A DNA stretch of 62,103 nt from an uncultured Muribaculaceae bacterium (lineage in GTDB: Bacteria; Bacteroidota; Bacteroidia; Bacteroidales; Muribaculaceae), in assembly GCA_947175145.1 (NCBI GenBank), contig CAMWLY010000003.1, positions 1 through 62,103 of the forward strand, read 5' to 3'. Every line of letters starts with the position of its first letter. Within the stretch, counting starts at the first letter, position 1. The notes beneath the pieces were generated by a model. That model saw only the letters and a list, made by a program, of their open reading frames with translations. It was not told the origin of the DNA and did not search any database. Below, one piece after another: positions 33,540-42,549 of this stretch. The translations under genes were made by a program, and so were the position numbers.

Positions 33540-34442
33540 TCAGAATAGTGGAGTCGGGTATAGGCCCTCTTCAGTGAGACGGCGCAATTCGGCAGCGGTG
33601 GAATCGCGGTCAGCAGCGTAGGTCACTCCGAACCATTTAGATGGAGTCTCTTCAACCTTGAGTGTAATTGTGTTTGAGGTAATCAGGTTGTTGACAACCG
33701 TGGGGATATAGAACTCCGACTTCAGTTCATCGCCATGTTCGGCAAGAAACTTCAGGAAATCTCTTTCGGAATACTCGAAATAGTCGGGAGTGAACCCCCA
33801 CATATTCATCGATACGCAAGCCTCGGCCGGAAACTCCACCTCGTGCCCCTCTGAATCGGTCTGCACGATGTGGCCATCTATGCGCCGGATTCCATGGCAC
33901 TCATTGACACCGGTCAGGAAACCATTGGCGTCTACCTGACAGTGTCCGCGTGAAACACCTCCATTTTCACTCAGAGTATTTCCAATCCGGAATCCGACCA
34001 TGCAGTATTCATTAGTCTTACCCTCGGCATTTTTGAGGAAATCGGCGAGCACTTTGAATGACTCCGCCCCATAGTAGTCATCGGCGTTGATGACTCCGAA
34101 TGGTTCATGGATTGCGGTTTTACCCATAAGCACTGCGTGGCCTGTGCCCCAGGGTTTTGTGCGCCCTTCGGGCACTTTGTAACCGCCCGGCAGGGCATTC
34201 AGGTCCTGAAATACAACCTCTACAGGCACATGCCCCTCATATCGGGAGATGATTTTCTCGCGAAACTCCTGTTCGAAGTCATGACGTATCACAAAAACTA
34301 TCTTGCCGAAGCCGGCGCGAAGGGCATCATATACAGAATAATCCATGATGGTCTCACCCGAAGGACCTACGCCATCAAGTTGTTTCAGACCGCCATAGCG
34401 GCTGCCCATGCCGGCAGCAAGTATGAATAGTGTTGGTTTCAT
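33540..34442 (-). CDS. Sugar-phosphate nucleotidyltransferase family protein
   Basis: A 300-residue NTP_transferase. Visible: FILAAGMGSRYGGLKQLDGVG (nucleotide loop and Lys), a PWGTGHAVLMGK segment, and the metal Asp in VINADDYYG. The family transfers NMP from an NTP to a sugar phosphate or related ester; the close match to generic 'nucleotidyltransferase' proteins of Bacteroidetes does not reveal the substrate. It follows holB on the same strand after 16 nt, so it could be cotranscribed. Confidence 0.85.
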   Translation of the reverse strand: MKPTLFILAAGMGSRYGGLKQLDGVGPSGETIMDYSVYDALRAGFGKIVFVIRHDFEQEFREKIISRYEGHVPVEVVFQDLNALPGGYKVPEGRTKPWGTGHAVLMGKTAIHEPFGVINADDYYGAESFKVLADFLKNAEGKTNEYCMVGFRIGNTLSENGGVSRGHCQVDANGFLTGVNECHGIRRIDGHIVQTDSEGHEVEFPAEACVSMNMWGFTPDYFEYSERDFLKFLAEHGDELKSEFYIPTVVNNLITSNTITLKVEETPSKWFGVTYAADRDSTAAELRRLTEEGLYPTPLF

Positions 34443-34458
34443 ATATCTTGAGATAATA

Positions 34459-35631
34459 TTACTTTTTCTTATGTAGTAGAATTATGGTGAGCAGGAAATA
34501 ATCAAATAGCACAATCTTGGAATTGGCATTGCGCTCCACCTCTCGTTTCGCTCTGTCGGTTTCAATGAGAAACCGCTCCACATTCAGATGGTTCACAAAA
34601 GGTGAGAAGCGCGATGAGAATTGCTCTTCCTCCGGTGTGAGAGTATTTAACTGAGGCACCCGCATATTGTAGATGAAATTTTCACGCAGCATAGAGGCTG
34701 TGTAATCCAGATAACGCCTGATTTTCTCTCTGCCAAATGCCGCAATCTTCTCAGATAATTTTCTCAATTCGAGCACCCGCTTGGCATAAGCGCTGCGCAT
34801 CACTTCACGATATATTTCAAGAAACTCCTCTCGTTCGCCGGAGTTCTGTCCGAGCTCATCAGCACGTATCAGTGACCCGTTGCAAAGAGCGGCATACTGG
34901 TTGGCAGTGGAATCGATGAAGTTGTATCGCTTGTGCAGATATTCTGCAATCTCGCTTTGCGAAAGACGCCCCACCGGAATTCGCTGCACTCGTGAGAAAA
35001 TGGTCGGGAGCAATTGCAGTTCATTATTGCAGACCAATATGAATATAGTGTCTTCTGCCGGTTCCTCGATAACCTTAAGCAGCTTATTGGCTGTCTCTGT
35101 GCCGAGTCTTTCGGGGCGCCAGATTATAAATATCTTATGACTTGAAGTGTAAGCCGGTGTGGAATCGGCGCGAATTATTTCGGCCGCCTCCTCCACATAA
35201 ATTGTGGGTTGTGAATTGCCGGCTTCGATTATCTCAAGCCATTTCTCCTCGGGCATTGCAGGGTAATCGGCAAGCATCTTGAACCATTCGTTTGAGCGGT
35301 CGGCCGATACAGTGATACCTCCCTTTTTATTTTTGACTATCGGATATATGAAGTGCAAATCCGGGTGAGAGTTCTCCTGATGCAACCGGCAGTTGTTGCA
35401 GTGTCCGCAGGGTTCACCATTGGCAGGATTCTGGCAGTGCAGATATTGTGCGAATGTGCGGGCAAGAATCATCTTTCCCGATCCGGAGGGACCGGTAAGC
35501 ATGAGCGCATGAGGTATGTGCCCGCTCTCCTTTAAGCCGCGAAGCCTTCTCTTGATATCCTCATGTCCGGGTAATGTATCGAATCTCACAATCTGATAGA
35601 GCAAGGATTTTACTACTTGCCCTGACTGCAA
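34459..35631 (-). CDS. holB: DNA polymerase III delta-prime subunit-like clamp-loader protein
   Basis: A 390-residue AAA+ protein. The P-loop is GPSGSGKMILART; four cysteines between residues about 70 and 90 (HCQNPANGEPCGHCNNC) form the clamp-loader zinc site; a sensor-1 stretch is in IEEPAEDTIFILVCNN and the SRVQRIP arginine follows. It forms the stator of the clamp loader that loads beta clamps at the fork. The ORF-track ATG gives a 15-residue extension; the GTG at 35586 (RFDTLPGHEDIKRRL) matches the family start better. I keep the longer call but regard the GTG as likely. Confidence 0.88.
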   Translation of the reverse strand: MQSGQVVKSLLYQIVRFDTLPGHEDIKRRLRGLKESGHIPHALMLTGPSGSGKMILARTFAQYLHCQNPANGEPCGHCNNCRLHQENSHPDLHFIYPIVKNKKGGITVSADRSNEWFKMLADYPAMPEEKWLEIIEAGNSQPTIYVEEAAEIIRADSTPAYTSSHKIFIIWRPERLGTETANKLLKVIEEPAEDTIFILVCNNELQLLPTIFSRVQRIPVGRLSQSEIAEYLHKRYNFIDSTANQYAALCNGSLIRADELGQNSGEREEFLEIYREVMRSAYAKRVLELRKLSEKIAAFGREKIRRYLDYTASMLRENFIYNMRVPQLNTLTPEEEQFSSRFSPFVNHLNVERFLIETDRAKREVERNANSKIVLFDYFLLTIILLHKKK

Positions 35632-35644
35632 ATATACGCCTTTA

Positions 35645-35676
35645 TTTCCGGAATATCAATTTTTATGCTAACTTTG
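35645..35676 (+). promoter_or_regulatory. Candidate promoter of the AddB-like nuclease gene
   Basis: TTTC, 20 nt, TAACTTTG. The -7 element matches exactly. The predicted start of transcription falls within a few bases of the ATG at 35685, so the mRNA would have almost no leader. This argues against the ORF-track start at 35574. Confidence 0.55.
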
Positions 35677-35684
35677 AGAATACT

Positions 35685-38600
35685 ATGAAGGCAGACCTAA
35701 CTGACCATAATGAAGCGCAATCCAAATCTTTTTTGGGTATTGTGGCCCGCGCTTACGCCTCGCGGTATCGCGAAATGTCGAATATATGTTTTCTTTTCCC
35801 AAATAAGCGAAGCGGTACTTTCTTCCTCAAACACCTCTCGGATGCAATCGGTAGCAGGGTAATGCTCGCTCCCGAGGTGCTCGGTGTCAACGATTTTATG
35901 GAGCAGGTATCAGGGCTGCGAATAGTGTCGCGAATTGATGCGCTATTCCGTCTCTATAAATTATACAGACGCCGCAAGGGAATGCCGGAGTCTATCTCTA
36001 CTCCCGATGATGCATTGGATTTCGACAGGTTCGCTCCATGGGGAGAAACCGTGTTGATGGATTTTAATGAGGTCGATAAATATGATATAGATGCCGATGC
36101 AATTTTTCGCAATGTTGTAGATTACCGCAATCTAAGTGCTAATTTCCTGACTGACGGACAGATTGAGGTTATAGAGCGATATTTCGGATATAAGCCCCGT
36201 GTGAGCGATGTGGAAAGATTCTGGAAGAGTGTTCATGAACTTCCCGGCGATACTCAGGAATCGGAAGATGGAGAACTCTCGCTGCTCAAGCGGAAATTTC
36301 TGGAACTTTGGGAACTGCTCCCCGAGCTTTACCGGGATCTCAGAACCGATCTTGAGGCTGATGGACTGGCTCTCGAAGGAACCGCTTACCGATGCGCCAT
36401 GCGCAGGGTGCTCGGTGGAGATTACTCCACACTCGGTTGGGATAGGGTAGTATTGGTTGGATTTAACACCTTATCCACTTCGGAACTTAAGCTTCTTCGC
36501 GAGCTGACCACCCTTGAATCAGATGATGGTGAGCAATATGTGGATTTTGTGTGGGATGCCACCGGGCCGGTGTTATGCTCCGAGTCCGATGGACCCTGGG
36601 CCACGCACAATCCGGCGGCAGCCGCCATGGCAAGGCTGATGAAAGCCTTCCCTATGCCCGATTGGATCAAAAACGCTCTCGAAGAATGCTCGGTCAGTGA
36701 ATTTCCGCAGACTTTGACCGAGTCGGCGGCTCCCTCTAATGCCGCTCAGGTTAAAGTGGCATCGATGAAAGTCGAGGAGTGGATTAAGCTTAATGATGGC
36801 CGCGATGTGGAGGAGGCGAAAACGGCTATCGTGCTACCTGATCCGTCGCTCCTTATGCCGCTCGTGCATTCCCTCCCCGAAAATCTGGAGAGTGTCAATA
36901 TAACCATGGGTTATTCTCTGAAGTATACGGCAGTGGCATCGTTTATACATCATCTGCGCAGGATTCAGAGCAGGGTAAGACGTATGCCTCAGCAATCGGG
37001 AGAATATGGATATTATCATGAAGATTTGCGGATATTCCTTTCTCACCCGCTGACCCACAGGTTGATAGGCGGCGAAATAGCCAAACATATAATCAATAGT
37101 GTTGCCGAACGACATATAAATCTGGTGCCCTTGCGCTGGATTGAAAAACAATCTGCCGAAGCCAAAGAACTTCTCGAACCGCTGTTGCCGACTACTTCCG
37201 CTCTGGAGACTCTGGCATATATTGATGGAGTGCTGAGTAATCTTTTCGTGGCACTTTCCAGACAGGAGGGGGAGCTTGCTCCCGAAATCAAGGGGAAAAT
37301 AGAAAGCCAGCAGGTAGACCGCTACAGGAAGGCTGTCGCTCAGTTGCAGGCCAGTGTGGAGGGACATGGAGTTGAGATGCATTTCTCCACTCTGTTTCGA
37401 TTGGTGGAAAATCTGGTTGGCAGTGAGACAATAGCTTTCAAAGGGGAACCGCTCAAAGGACTGCAGATTATGGGCTTGCTCGAAACTCGCGCGCTCGATT
37501 TCGAACGTGTCGCTATATTATCTATGAATGATAAGGTTATGCCCCGCCGGGCTCGCAAACGCACCTTTATACCCGATTCTCTGCGCAGAGGTTATGGACT
37601 TCCACTTACTGACCATGCCGAAGAACTTTATTCCTATTACTTTTACAGATTGATATCCAGGGCGCGCGAGGTAACAATGATTTATGATTCGCGTGCCGGT
37701 GAGGGAATGCGCAGCGGCGGTAAATCCAGGTTTCTGTTGCAGCTGGAACTGCTTCATGCCCGCGATGCAATCAAAAGGGAGTCCTATGCTTTCATGCTCG
37801 AACCGGTAATCTCGGATATCGAGCCGATTAAGAAGAACCGGGAAGTCATGAAGCGTCTTGCCGCATTTCTTACTCCTGAGGAGCGCCGCAAGCGCGGAAT
37901 TGAATTGCCTGCAGGAGTGGCGCAAAGAAGCATTTCGGCGTCGGCTTTGGCCAATTACTGCAAATGTCCCATTAAGTTTTATTATAAAAATGTGGTGCGT
38001 GTAGATGATGCGGTGTCGCATTCGGATCATATAGACCGAATTACTCATGGTAATGTGGTGCATCATGTGATGCAGAATTTATATGTGCGCGATGAGCATA
38101 AACGAGGTAAATGGCTTGGGAAACACCCGGTGGTTATAACTGCCGATGAATTAAAAGCCATTTATGATGATGAGCCGCTGATAGAACGCGAAGTGCGCCG
38201 GGCTGTCAATCTGCTGCATTTCCATCGAGGTGGCAATCATGGCAAGGAGCGCCCCGAGGAACTGGATACACCACTCACAGGGTCAGTGTCTATGGAAGCC
38301 CGCAAGTTTGTCGAAGAGGTGCGCTGGCTTATAGAGCATGACGCATCGCTGGCAGCAGTCTCGCCACTTAAGATTCTCGGTGTGGAGGCCGCCTCTAATA
38401 TAGAGTGGAAAGCCGGTCCGACAGCCCCCGAGGTTCAGGTTAGATATGTGCCGGACCGAATAGATATTGCAGAGGGTAGGATGCGAATCATCGATTACAA
38501 GACCGGCTCCACAGGAGTGCAGGCGTCTGCAATTGAAGAAATTTTTGACGGCGCTAAATCAGCCAAAAATATCCTTCAGCTTCAGTTATACGCCGGCTGG

Positions 38601-38882
38601 CTGTCCGATCATGAGGGAGCTGAAATTGAGGAGGGTAAACATGGAATCCGCACCGAAATTTATAAACCCTCCAAACTGGCAGATGGTGAAATCTCAATTC
38701 CTGCGGTAGCTAAGCGGGCATGTAACACCCATCTTGAGATTAAGGAGGAGTTCGATGCTCAAATCGAGCGAACGGTAGCTGAGATATTTAATCCCGAAGT
38801 GGATTTTAGGGGTCCCGCGCGGCCTGAAGATGCGTGCACATATTGCACCTTCCGGATGCTTTGCGGTCGCAATAAGAATTGA
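35685..38882 (+). CDS. AddB-like PD-(D/E)XK nuclease
   Basis: A 1065-residue protein of the Bacteroidetes AddB-like class, which pairs with a RecB/AddA-like helicase for double-strand-break processing. The N-terminal region starts with the family pattern ICFLFPNKRSGTFFLKHL (inactive helicase fold). The C-terminal nuclease has VPDRIDIAEGRMRIIDYKTG with the DYK of the active site. Four cysteines around it fit the Fe-S staple of AddB nucleases: one in NYCKCPIKFYYKN and three in CTYCTFRMLCG. The partner helicase is not in this window. The ATG at 35685 was chosen because of family alignment and the promoter. Confidence 0.88.
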   Translation: MKADLTDHNEAQSKSFLGIVARAYASRYREMSNICFLFPNKRSGTFFLKHLSDAIGSRVMLAPEVLGVNDFMEQVSGLRIVSRIDALFRLYKLYRRRKGMPESISTPDDALDFDRFAPWGETVLMDFNEVDKYDIDADAIFRNVVDYRNLSANFLTDGQIEVIERYFGYKPRVSDVERFWKSVHELPGDTQESEDGELSLLKRKFLELWELLPELYRDLRTDLEADGLALEGTAYRCAMRRVLGGDYSTLGWDRVVLVGFNTLSTSELKLLRELTTLESDDGEQYVDFVWDATGPVLCSESDGPWATHNPAAAAMARLMKAFPMPDWIKNALEECSVSEFPQTLTESAAPSNAAQVKVASMKVEEWIKLNDGRDVEEAKTAIVLPDPSLLMPLVHSLPENLESVNITMGYSLKYTAVASFIHHLRRIQSRVRRMPQQSGEYGYYHEDLRIFLSHPLTHRLIGGEIAKHIINSVAERHINLVPLRWIEKQSAEAKELLEPLLPTTSALETLAYIDGVLSNLFVALSRQEGELAPEIKGKIESQQVDRYRKAVAQLQASVEGHGVEMHFSTLFRLVENLVGSETIAFKGEPLKGLQIMGLLETRALDFERVAILSMNDKVMPRRARKRTFIPDSLRRGYGLPLTDHAEELYSYYFYRLISRAREVTMIYDSRAGEGMRSGGKSRFLLQLELLHARDAIKRESYAFMLEPVISDIEPIKKNREVMKRLAAFLTPEERRKRGIELPAGVAQRSISASALANYCKCPIKFYYKNVVRVDDAVSHSDHIDRITHGNVVHHVMQNLYVRDEHKRGKWLGKHPVVITADELKAIYDDEPLIEREVRRAVNLLHFHRGGNHGKERPEELDTPLTGSVSMEARKFVEEVRWLIEHDASLAAVSPLKILGVEAASNIEWKAGPTAPEVQVRYVPDRIDIAEGRMRIIDYKTGSTGVQASAIEEIFDGAKSAKNILQLQLYAGWLSDHEGAEIEEGKHGIRTEIYKPSKLADGEISIPAVAKRACNTHLEIKEEFDAQIERTVAEIFNPEVDFRGPARPEDACTYCTFRMLCGRNKN

Positions 38883-38911
38883 CCACTGTCGGTATCGAAA
38901 ATCGGAGACTA

Positions 38912-39541
38912 TCAGCGGTTATAATGAGTCATGGCGAAATCTGCGCCCGAGAGACAGAACGCCTTGATGGCTTCGGTAGTTTTTTTGAGTAGTTCGGGCA
39001 TCTCTGTCATCTGTTCGGGAGTGAATTTGCCGAGCACATAGTTTATCTGTCCGCCGCGGGGGAAATCATTGCCGATGCCGATACGCAGACGCGAATAATT
39101 CTGTGTGCCGAGTTCAGAGGCGATGTTTTTCAGTCCGTTGTGACCTGCATCGGAGCCATGTTTTCTTAGTCTGACGGAACCGAAAGGTATCGCCATATCG
39201 TCTACTACTACCAATAGATTTTCAAGAGGAAGCTTCTCATGGTTCATCCAGTATCGCACAGCCACACCGCTCAGGTTCATGAATGTAGAGGGTTTGAGCA
39301 GAAGCAATTCGCAGTTCTTTACCTTTACGAGCGCCATATCGCCGTATCGTTTTGACTGGAATGTTACGCCGGCATCTGCCGCCAATCTGTCGGCAACCAG
39401 GAAGCCGGCATTGTGGCGTGTATCTACATATTCAGGCCCCATGTTACCGAGGCATGCTATCAGGAAGCGTTTCATATCGGGATTCTCAATTGAAGTAAGT
39501 GTGCGTTTGCGTCTGCCAAAGAGCTTTTGAAGTAAAGACAT
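38912..39541 (-). CDS. pth: Peptidyl-tRNA hydrolase
   Basis: Cleaves peptidyl-tRNAs released by stalled ribosomes. Family motifs: ACLGNMGPEYVDTRHNAGF (with the catalytic His of RHN), KPSTFMNLSGVAV, VVDDMAIPFGSVRLR and GHNGLKNIASELGT. The 209-residue frame has a 22-residue N-terminal extension (MSLLQKLFGRRK) before the usual start MKRFLIACLG at 39475; either start is possible. It lies downstream of rplY on the same strand, the usual Bacteroidetes pair. Confidence 0.95.
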   Translation of the reverse strand: MSLLQKLFGRRKRTLTSIENPDMKRFLIACLGNMGPEYVDTRHNAGFLVADRLAADAGVTFQSKRYGDMALVKVKNCELLLLKPSTFMNLSGVAVRYWMNHEKLPLENLLVVVDDMAIPFGSVRLRKHGSDAGHNGLKNIASELGTQNYSRLRIGIGNDFPRGGQINYVLGKFTPEQMTEMPELLKKTTEAIKAFCLSGADFAMTHYNR

Positions 39542-39632
39542 TTTTTTAGTCTATAAAAAAGCACCATGTGCCGCACCTCGTGGAGAGGAATAAGGCTCAT
39601 GATGCTTATGATTAGTGTGTTGACAGTCTGTA

Positions 39633-40283
39633 TTATTCGGCTGCTTTTGCCATGGCACCGCGTGCTGCACGGGTGAGCTGCACGGCACATACCACTGCAT
39701 TCTTGGCATTGACGAGTTCGAGACCTTCGAAGTGCAGGTCGCCGACTGCGAGAGATTTGCCAAGGCCCAGAGAGTCTACATTTACCACCAGACGCTCGGG
39801 AATCTCGGTATAAGGAGCCTTAACTTTGAGTTTGCGCATAGAGAGAGTCAGCTTACCACCGGCTTTCACACCCTCTGCGTGACCTTCGATCTGAACGGGA
39901 ACTTCCATCACGATGGGCTTGTCGGGATAAACCTGCAGGAAGTCAATGTGGAGAACAGTGTCTTTTACGGGCTGGAACTGGAGGTCTTTCATCACAGCTT
40001 TTACAGTCTCGCCATTGAGGTCGATGTCAACCTCGAAGATGTCGGGAGTGTAGATGAGCTTGCGAACATCCTCGTTGGTAACCACGATGTCGGTGGTGAT
40101 GATACCGCGCTTCTCATCGAGTTCAACCACTTTCTGTCCGGGCTTGAGTGTGCCGGTGAAAGGAAGCTCCACATGAGCGCCACCATTGATAACTGCGGGG
40201 ATTTTACCCTCTTTGCGCAAAGCCTTTACAGACTTCTTGCCAACCTCAGTGCGAGGCTGAGCATTAAGTTTAAATGTCTTCAT
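39633..40283 (-). CDS. rplY: 50S ribosomal protein L25/general stress protein Ctc
   Basis: A 216-residue two-domain L25 (TL5/CTC type) that binds 5S rRNA. N-terminal L25 domain: FKLNAQPRTEVGKKSVKALRKEGKIPAVING; the C-terminal beta domain follows from about residue 95 (VLHIDFLQVYPDKPI; VPVQIEGHAEGVKAGG). The tail after residue 190 is Ala-rich. Strong promoter and leader upstream (described separately); pth follows. Confidence 0.95.
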   Translation of the reverse strand: MKTFKLNAQPRTEVGKKSVKALRKEGKIPAVINGGAHVELPFTGTLKPGQKVVELDEKRGIITTDIVVTNEDVRKLIYTPDIFEVDIDLNGETVKAVMKDLQFQPVKDTVLHIDFLQVYPDKPIVMEVPVQIEGHAEGVKAGGKLTLSMRKLKVKAPYTEIPERLVVNVDSLGLGKSLAVGDLHFEGLELVNAKNAVVCAVQLTRAARGAMAKAAE

Positions 40284-40312
40284 TTGTTTGGTTGTGTTAC
40301 TAAAAATAAGTT

Positions 40313-40340
40313 TGCTCCGGCCAAAAAGCCGAGGGGAGCA
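40313..40340 (-). promoter_or_regulatory. Hairpin in the rplY leader
   Basis: In the mRNA sense the arms are TGCTCC and GGAGCA with an inner CGGC/GCCG, starting about 30 nt before the ATG. It lies in an approximately 110-nt leader behind a strong promoter; an autoregulatory role is possible but not shown. Confidence 0.4.
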
Positions 40341-40399
40341 GGTGCCGCTTGACGACGCCTTACTAATTTCCCATCACACGTTTTTGCTCAAAAGCGCCG

Positions 40400-40431
40400 C
40401 AAAGTTACAAAATATTCGCCACATCTGCAAA
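40400..40431 (-). promoter_or_regulatory. Promoter of rplY
   Basis: On the minus strand TTTG, 20 nt, TAACTTTG: an exact match to the Bacteroidetes consensus in both elements. Confidence 0.8.
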
Positions 40432-40476
40432 CTCTAATTTAGGGCTTTAGCTTCATGCAGGTTGTGAATCGGATCA

Positions 40477-42441
40477 CTATCTCATACGCTTCAGCAGGTT
40501 GTATGAAGGTAAGATGCCAAGCTCGCCGGCACGCCTTAGGTCTTGAAGAGCCTGAGACTTGTTGCCAAGACGAAGATAGGTTATGCCTCTGTTGTAAAGT
40601 GCATCACCGAAATCCGAATCAATAGCGAGAGCCTGCGAATAAGCCTCAAGTGCAGAGGTGAGATCTCCTGTGCGGTAATGAATATTGCCAATATTGAGCC
40701 AAACGCAGGAAAGTGTCGGATTCAATTTCAAGGCTTCCATATAATCTGCTACGGCTGCAGGTAGCATTTTGGGGTCTCCTTCTGTGGCTCGCCCATAACC
40801 TCGCTCCAGGTAAGCTGCTGTGAATCCCGGCATAATCTCGATTGCCTTGTCGAGCGCATGGCGCGCTCCCTCAAAATCCTTAAGCATTGTCTTGGCCACA
40901 CCGAGTGCGAACCAGTCGGCTGCGCGGGTGCTGTCGGCCGCTTTTTTCTCCAATTGTTCGCTGAGTGCAAAGAGTGAATCATAATCCTGAGGGGTCGATT
41001 CGCTTACTCTGGTCAGATATAGGGTGTGGTCTATATATCGGTTGGAGTTAAGATCATCAAGCTCGCGGAAATATCCTGCCCCTCCCTGCAGAGTGTGGGC
41101 CGGAGCTGCAAAGGATATAAAATATTCACCTTCAGGTTCCACACGCAAATCCCGGTTCTGCACATGCCCCTTGATTTGCTCGCTATAAGTAAGCGGTGTC
41201 TGAGAACTCTTGTCGGAGGTGACAAGCTGGTTAAATCTTTCCATTACCTCCTCTTCTGATTCCTCGCCGCGGTCATGGCCGGAATTGTTGGCACTTCCGC
41301 TCTGGATTGCCGGTCTGTCGAGAGGATATTTGTCAGGATTGTGCACATACTTGCGCACCATCTCTTCGGCAGTGTGGGCAAGTTGGACTGCGGCGCGCGT
41401 CTGACCCATGTTGCGAAGCGCTTCAGCGCGTGCATATATCGCAGGATAGAATCGCGGATAGCGTGTGGAGATGGCCTCGAAATCACGTAGTGCCTGCCGG
41501 TATTGACCGCGCTCCATATTTACCAGACCGAGGTTATAGCGGGCATGAAAGTTGCTGTTGTCCAACTTAAGCACTTGCTCAAAATCTGAAGCGGCACGGT
41601 CCAGGTCACGCACCTCATAGCGCAAAAGTCCGCGGTTGAAGAGTGCCGCTAAATTGGCCGGCTGAAGTTCCAATGTGTAATTGTAATCGGCCATGGCTCC
41701 GAAATAATCATCGGAATTATATCTGATAAATGCCCGGTTGAGATAGTTATCGGGTTCTTCGGGGCGAATCCTTATCGCCTCATTCATATCAGCGAGTGCA
41801 GCTCCCCAATCCTTTCGCTTCACACTTATATCGGCGCGCAGCATATATGGGTGGACAGAAGTGCCTCCCGACAGTTCGATGCTGCGGGCTATATCGTTGA
41901 GCGCCGCTGTTGTGTCAGCTCGCAGCATATTCAATCGTGCGCGGGCGGTATAACCCTCGTCCATCTTCGGGTTAAGTCTCAGAAGCAGGTTGAGCGTGGA
42001 GTCGGCTCCGCTGAAATCCTTGGTCTCGGTCTGTGCCACCCCTTTGTAAAAAAGAAAATACTTATCTTCCGGATTGTATTCAAGACCGCGGTTATAGTCA
42101 ATTATTGCCAATGAATCTTTGCCCAGATTCTGAAGCGCATAACCGCGCAAACGGTAATTCTCGGGTGAAAATTTATTGCGCTCGATTGCAAGGGTGCAGT
42201 CAGCAACAGTACCTTCGTAATCCTCAAGAGATAATTTGGCAAGCGCTCGCAGATAGTATGGCTCCGACAGATATGGCTTCGCCTTGATGGCCTGATTGAA
42301 ATATTGAATCGCAAGCATATAGTCCTCCATCGACATCACATTGCGCCCTATGGTGGTAACCTGCGCCGCGTCAATCTGCGCCATGCAGCGAAAACTCGCC
42401 ACTGCAAGGAGCAAAACTATCAATGCTGCAATTCTTTTCAT
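40477..42441 (-). CDS. Exported tetratricopeptide-repeat protein
   Basis: A 654-residue protein with a signal peptide (MKRIAALIVLLLAVASFRCMA). At least ten TPR units are seen in residues 30-350 and three more near the C terminus (ALDKAIEIMPGFTAAYLERG, AVADYMEALKLNPTLSCVWLNIG, SALEAYSQALAIDSDFGDALYNRG). A linker of about 100 residues between them is low-complexity and may be exposed. TPR proteins of this kind are periplasmic scaffolds; partner unknown. Transcribed alone, divergent from the NADH dehydrogenase gene. Confidence 0.88.
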   Translation of the reverse strand: MKRIAALIVLLLAVASFRCMAQIDAAQVTTIGRNVMSMEDYMLAIQYFNQAIKAKPYLSEPYYLRALAKLSLEDYEGTVADCTLAIERNKFSPENYRLRGYALQNLGKDSLAIIDYNRGLEYNPEDKYFLFYKGVAQTETKDFSGADSTLNLLLRLNPKMDEGYTARARLNMLRADTTAALNDIARSIELSGGTSVHPYMLRADISVKRKDWGAALADMNEAIRIRPEEPDNYLNRAFIRYNSDDYFGAMADYNYTLELQPANLAALFNRGLLRYEVRDLDRAASDFEQVLKLDNSNFHARYNLGLVNMERGQYRQALRDFEAISTRYPRFYPAIYARAEALRNMGQTRAAVQLAHTAEEMVRKYVHNPDKYPLDRPAIQSGSANNSGHDRGEESEEEVMERFNQLVTSDKSSQTPLTYSEQIKGHVQNRDLRVEPEGEYFISFAAPAHTLQGGAGYFRELDDLNSNRYIDHTLYLTRVSESTPQDYDSLFALSEQLEKKAADSTRAADWFALGVAKTMLKDFEGARHALDKAIEIMPGFTAAYLERGYGRATEGDPKMLPAAVADYMEALKLNPTLSCVWLNIGNIHYRTGDLTSALEAYSQALAIDSDFGDALYNRGITYLRLGNKSQALQDLRRAGELGILPSYNLLKRMR

Positions 42442-42549
42442 ATAGCAAATTTAGTGAAAAATCCGCTTAATCTAAAAATCAATGACATTTGTAGAAAACT
42501 TATCAGCCGGGGGCACGTTTACTCTATATATGATACGATAGAAATACTT

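Noticed and set aside
42446-42453. TAAATTTG as promoter of the TPR gene
   Set aside because: It is only 4 nt from the start codon, which would put the transcription start inside the coding region; no -33 element.
42304-42549. N-terminal extension of NDH-2 in the ORF track
   Set aside because: Lies within the divergent TPR gene and its upstream region; the FAD motif starts at the ATG at 42550.
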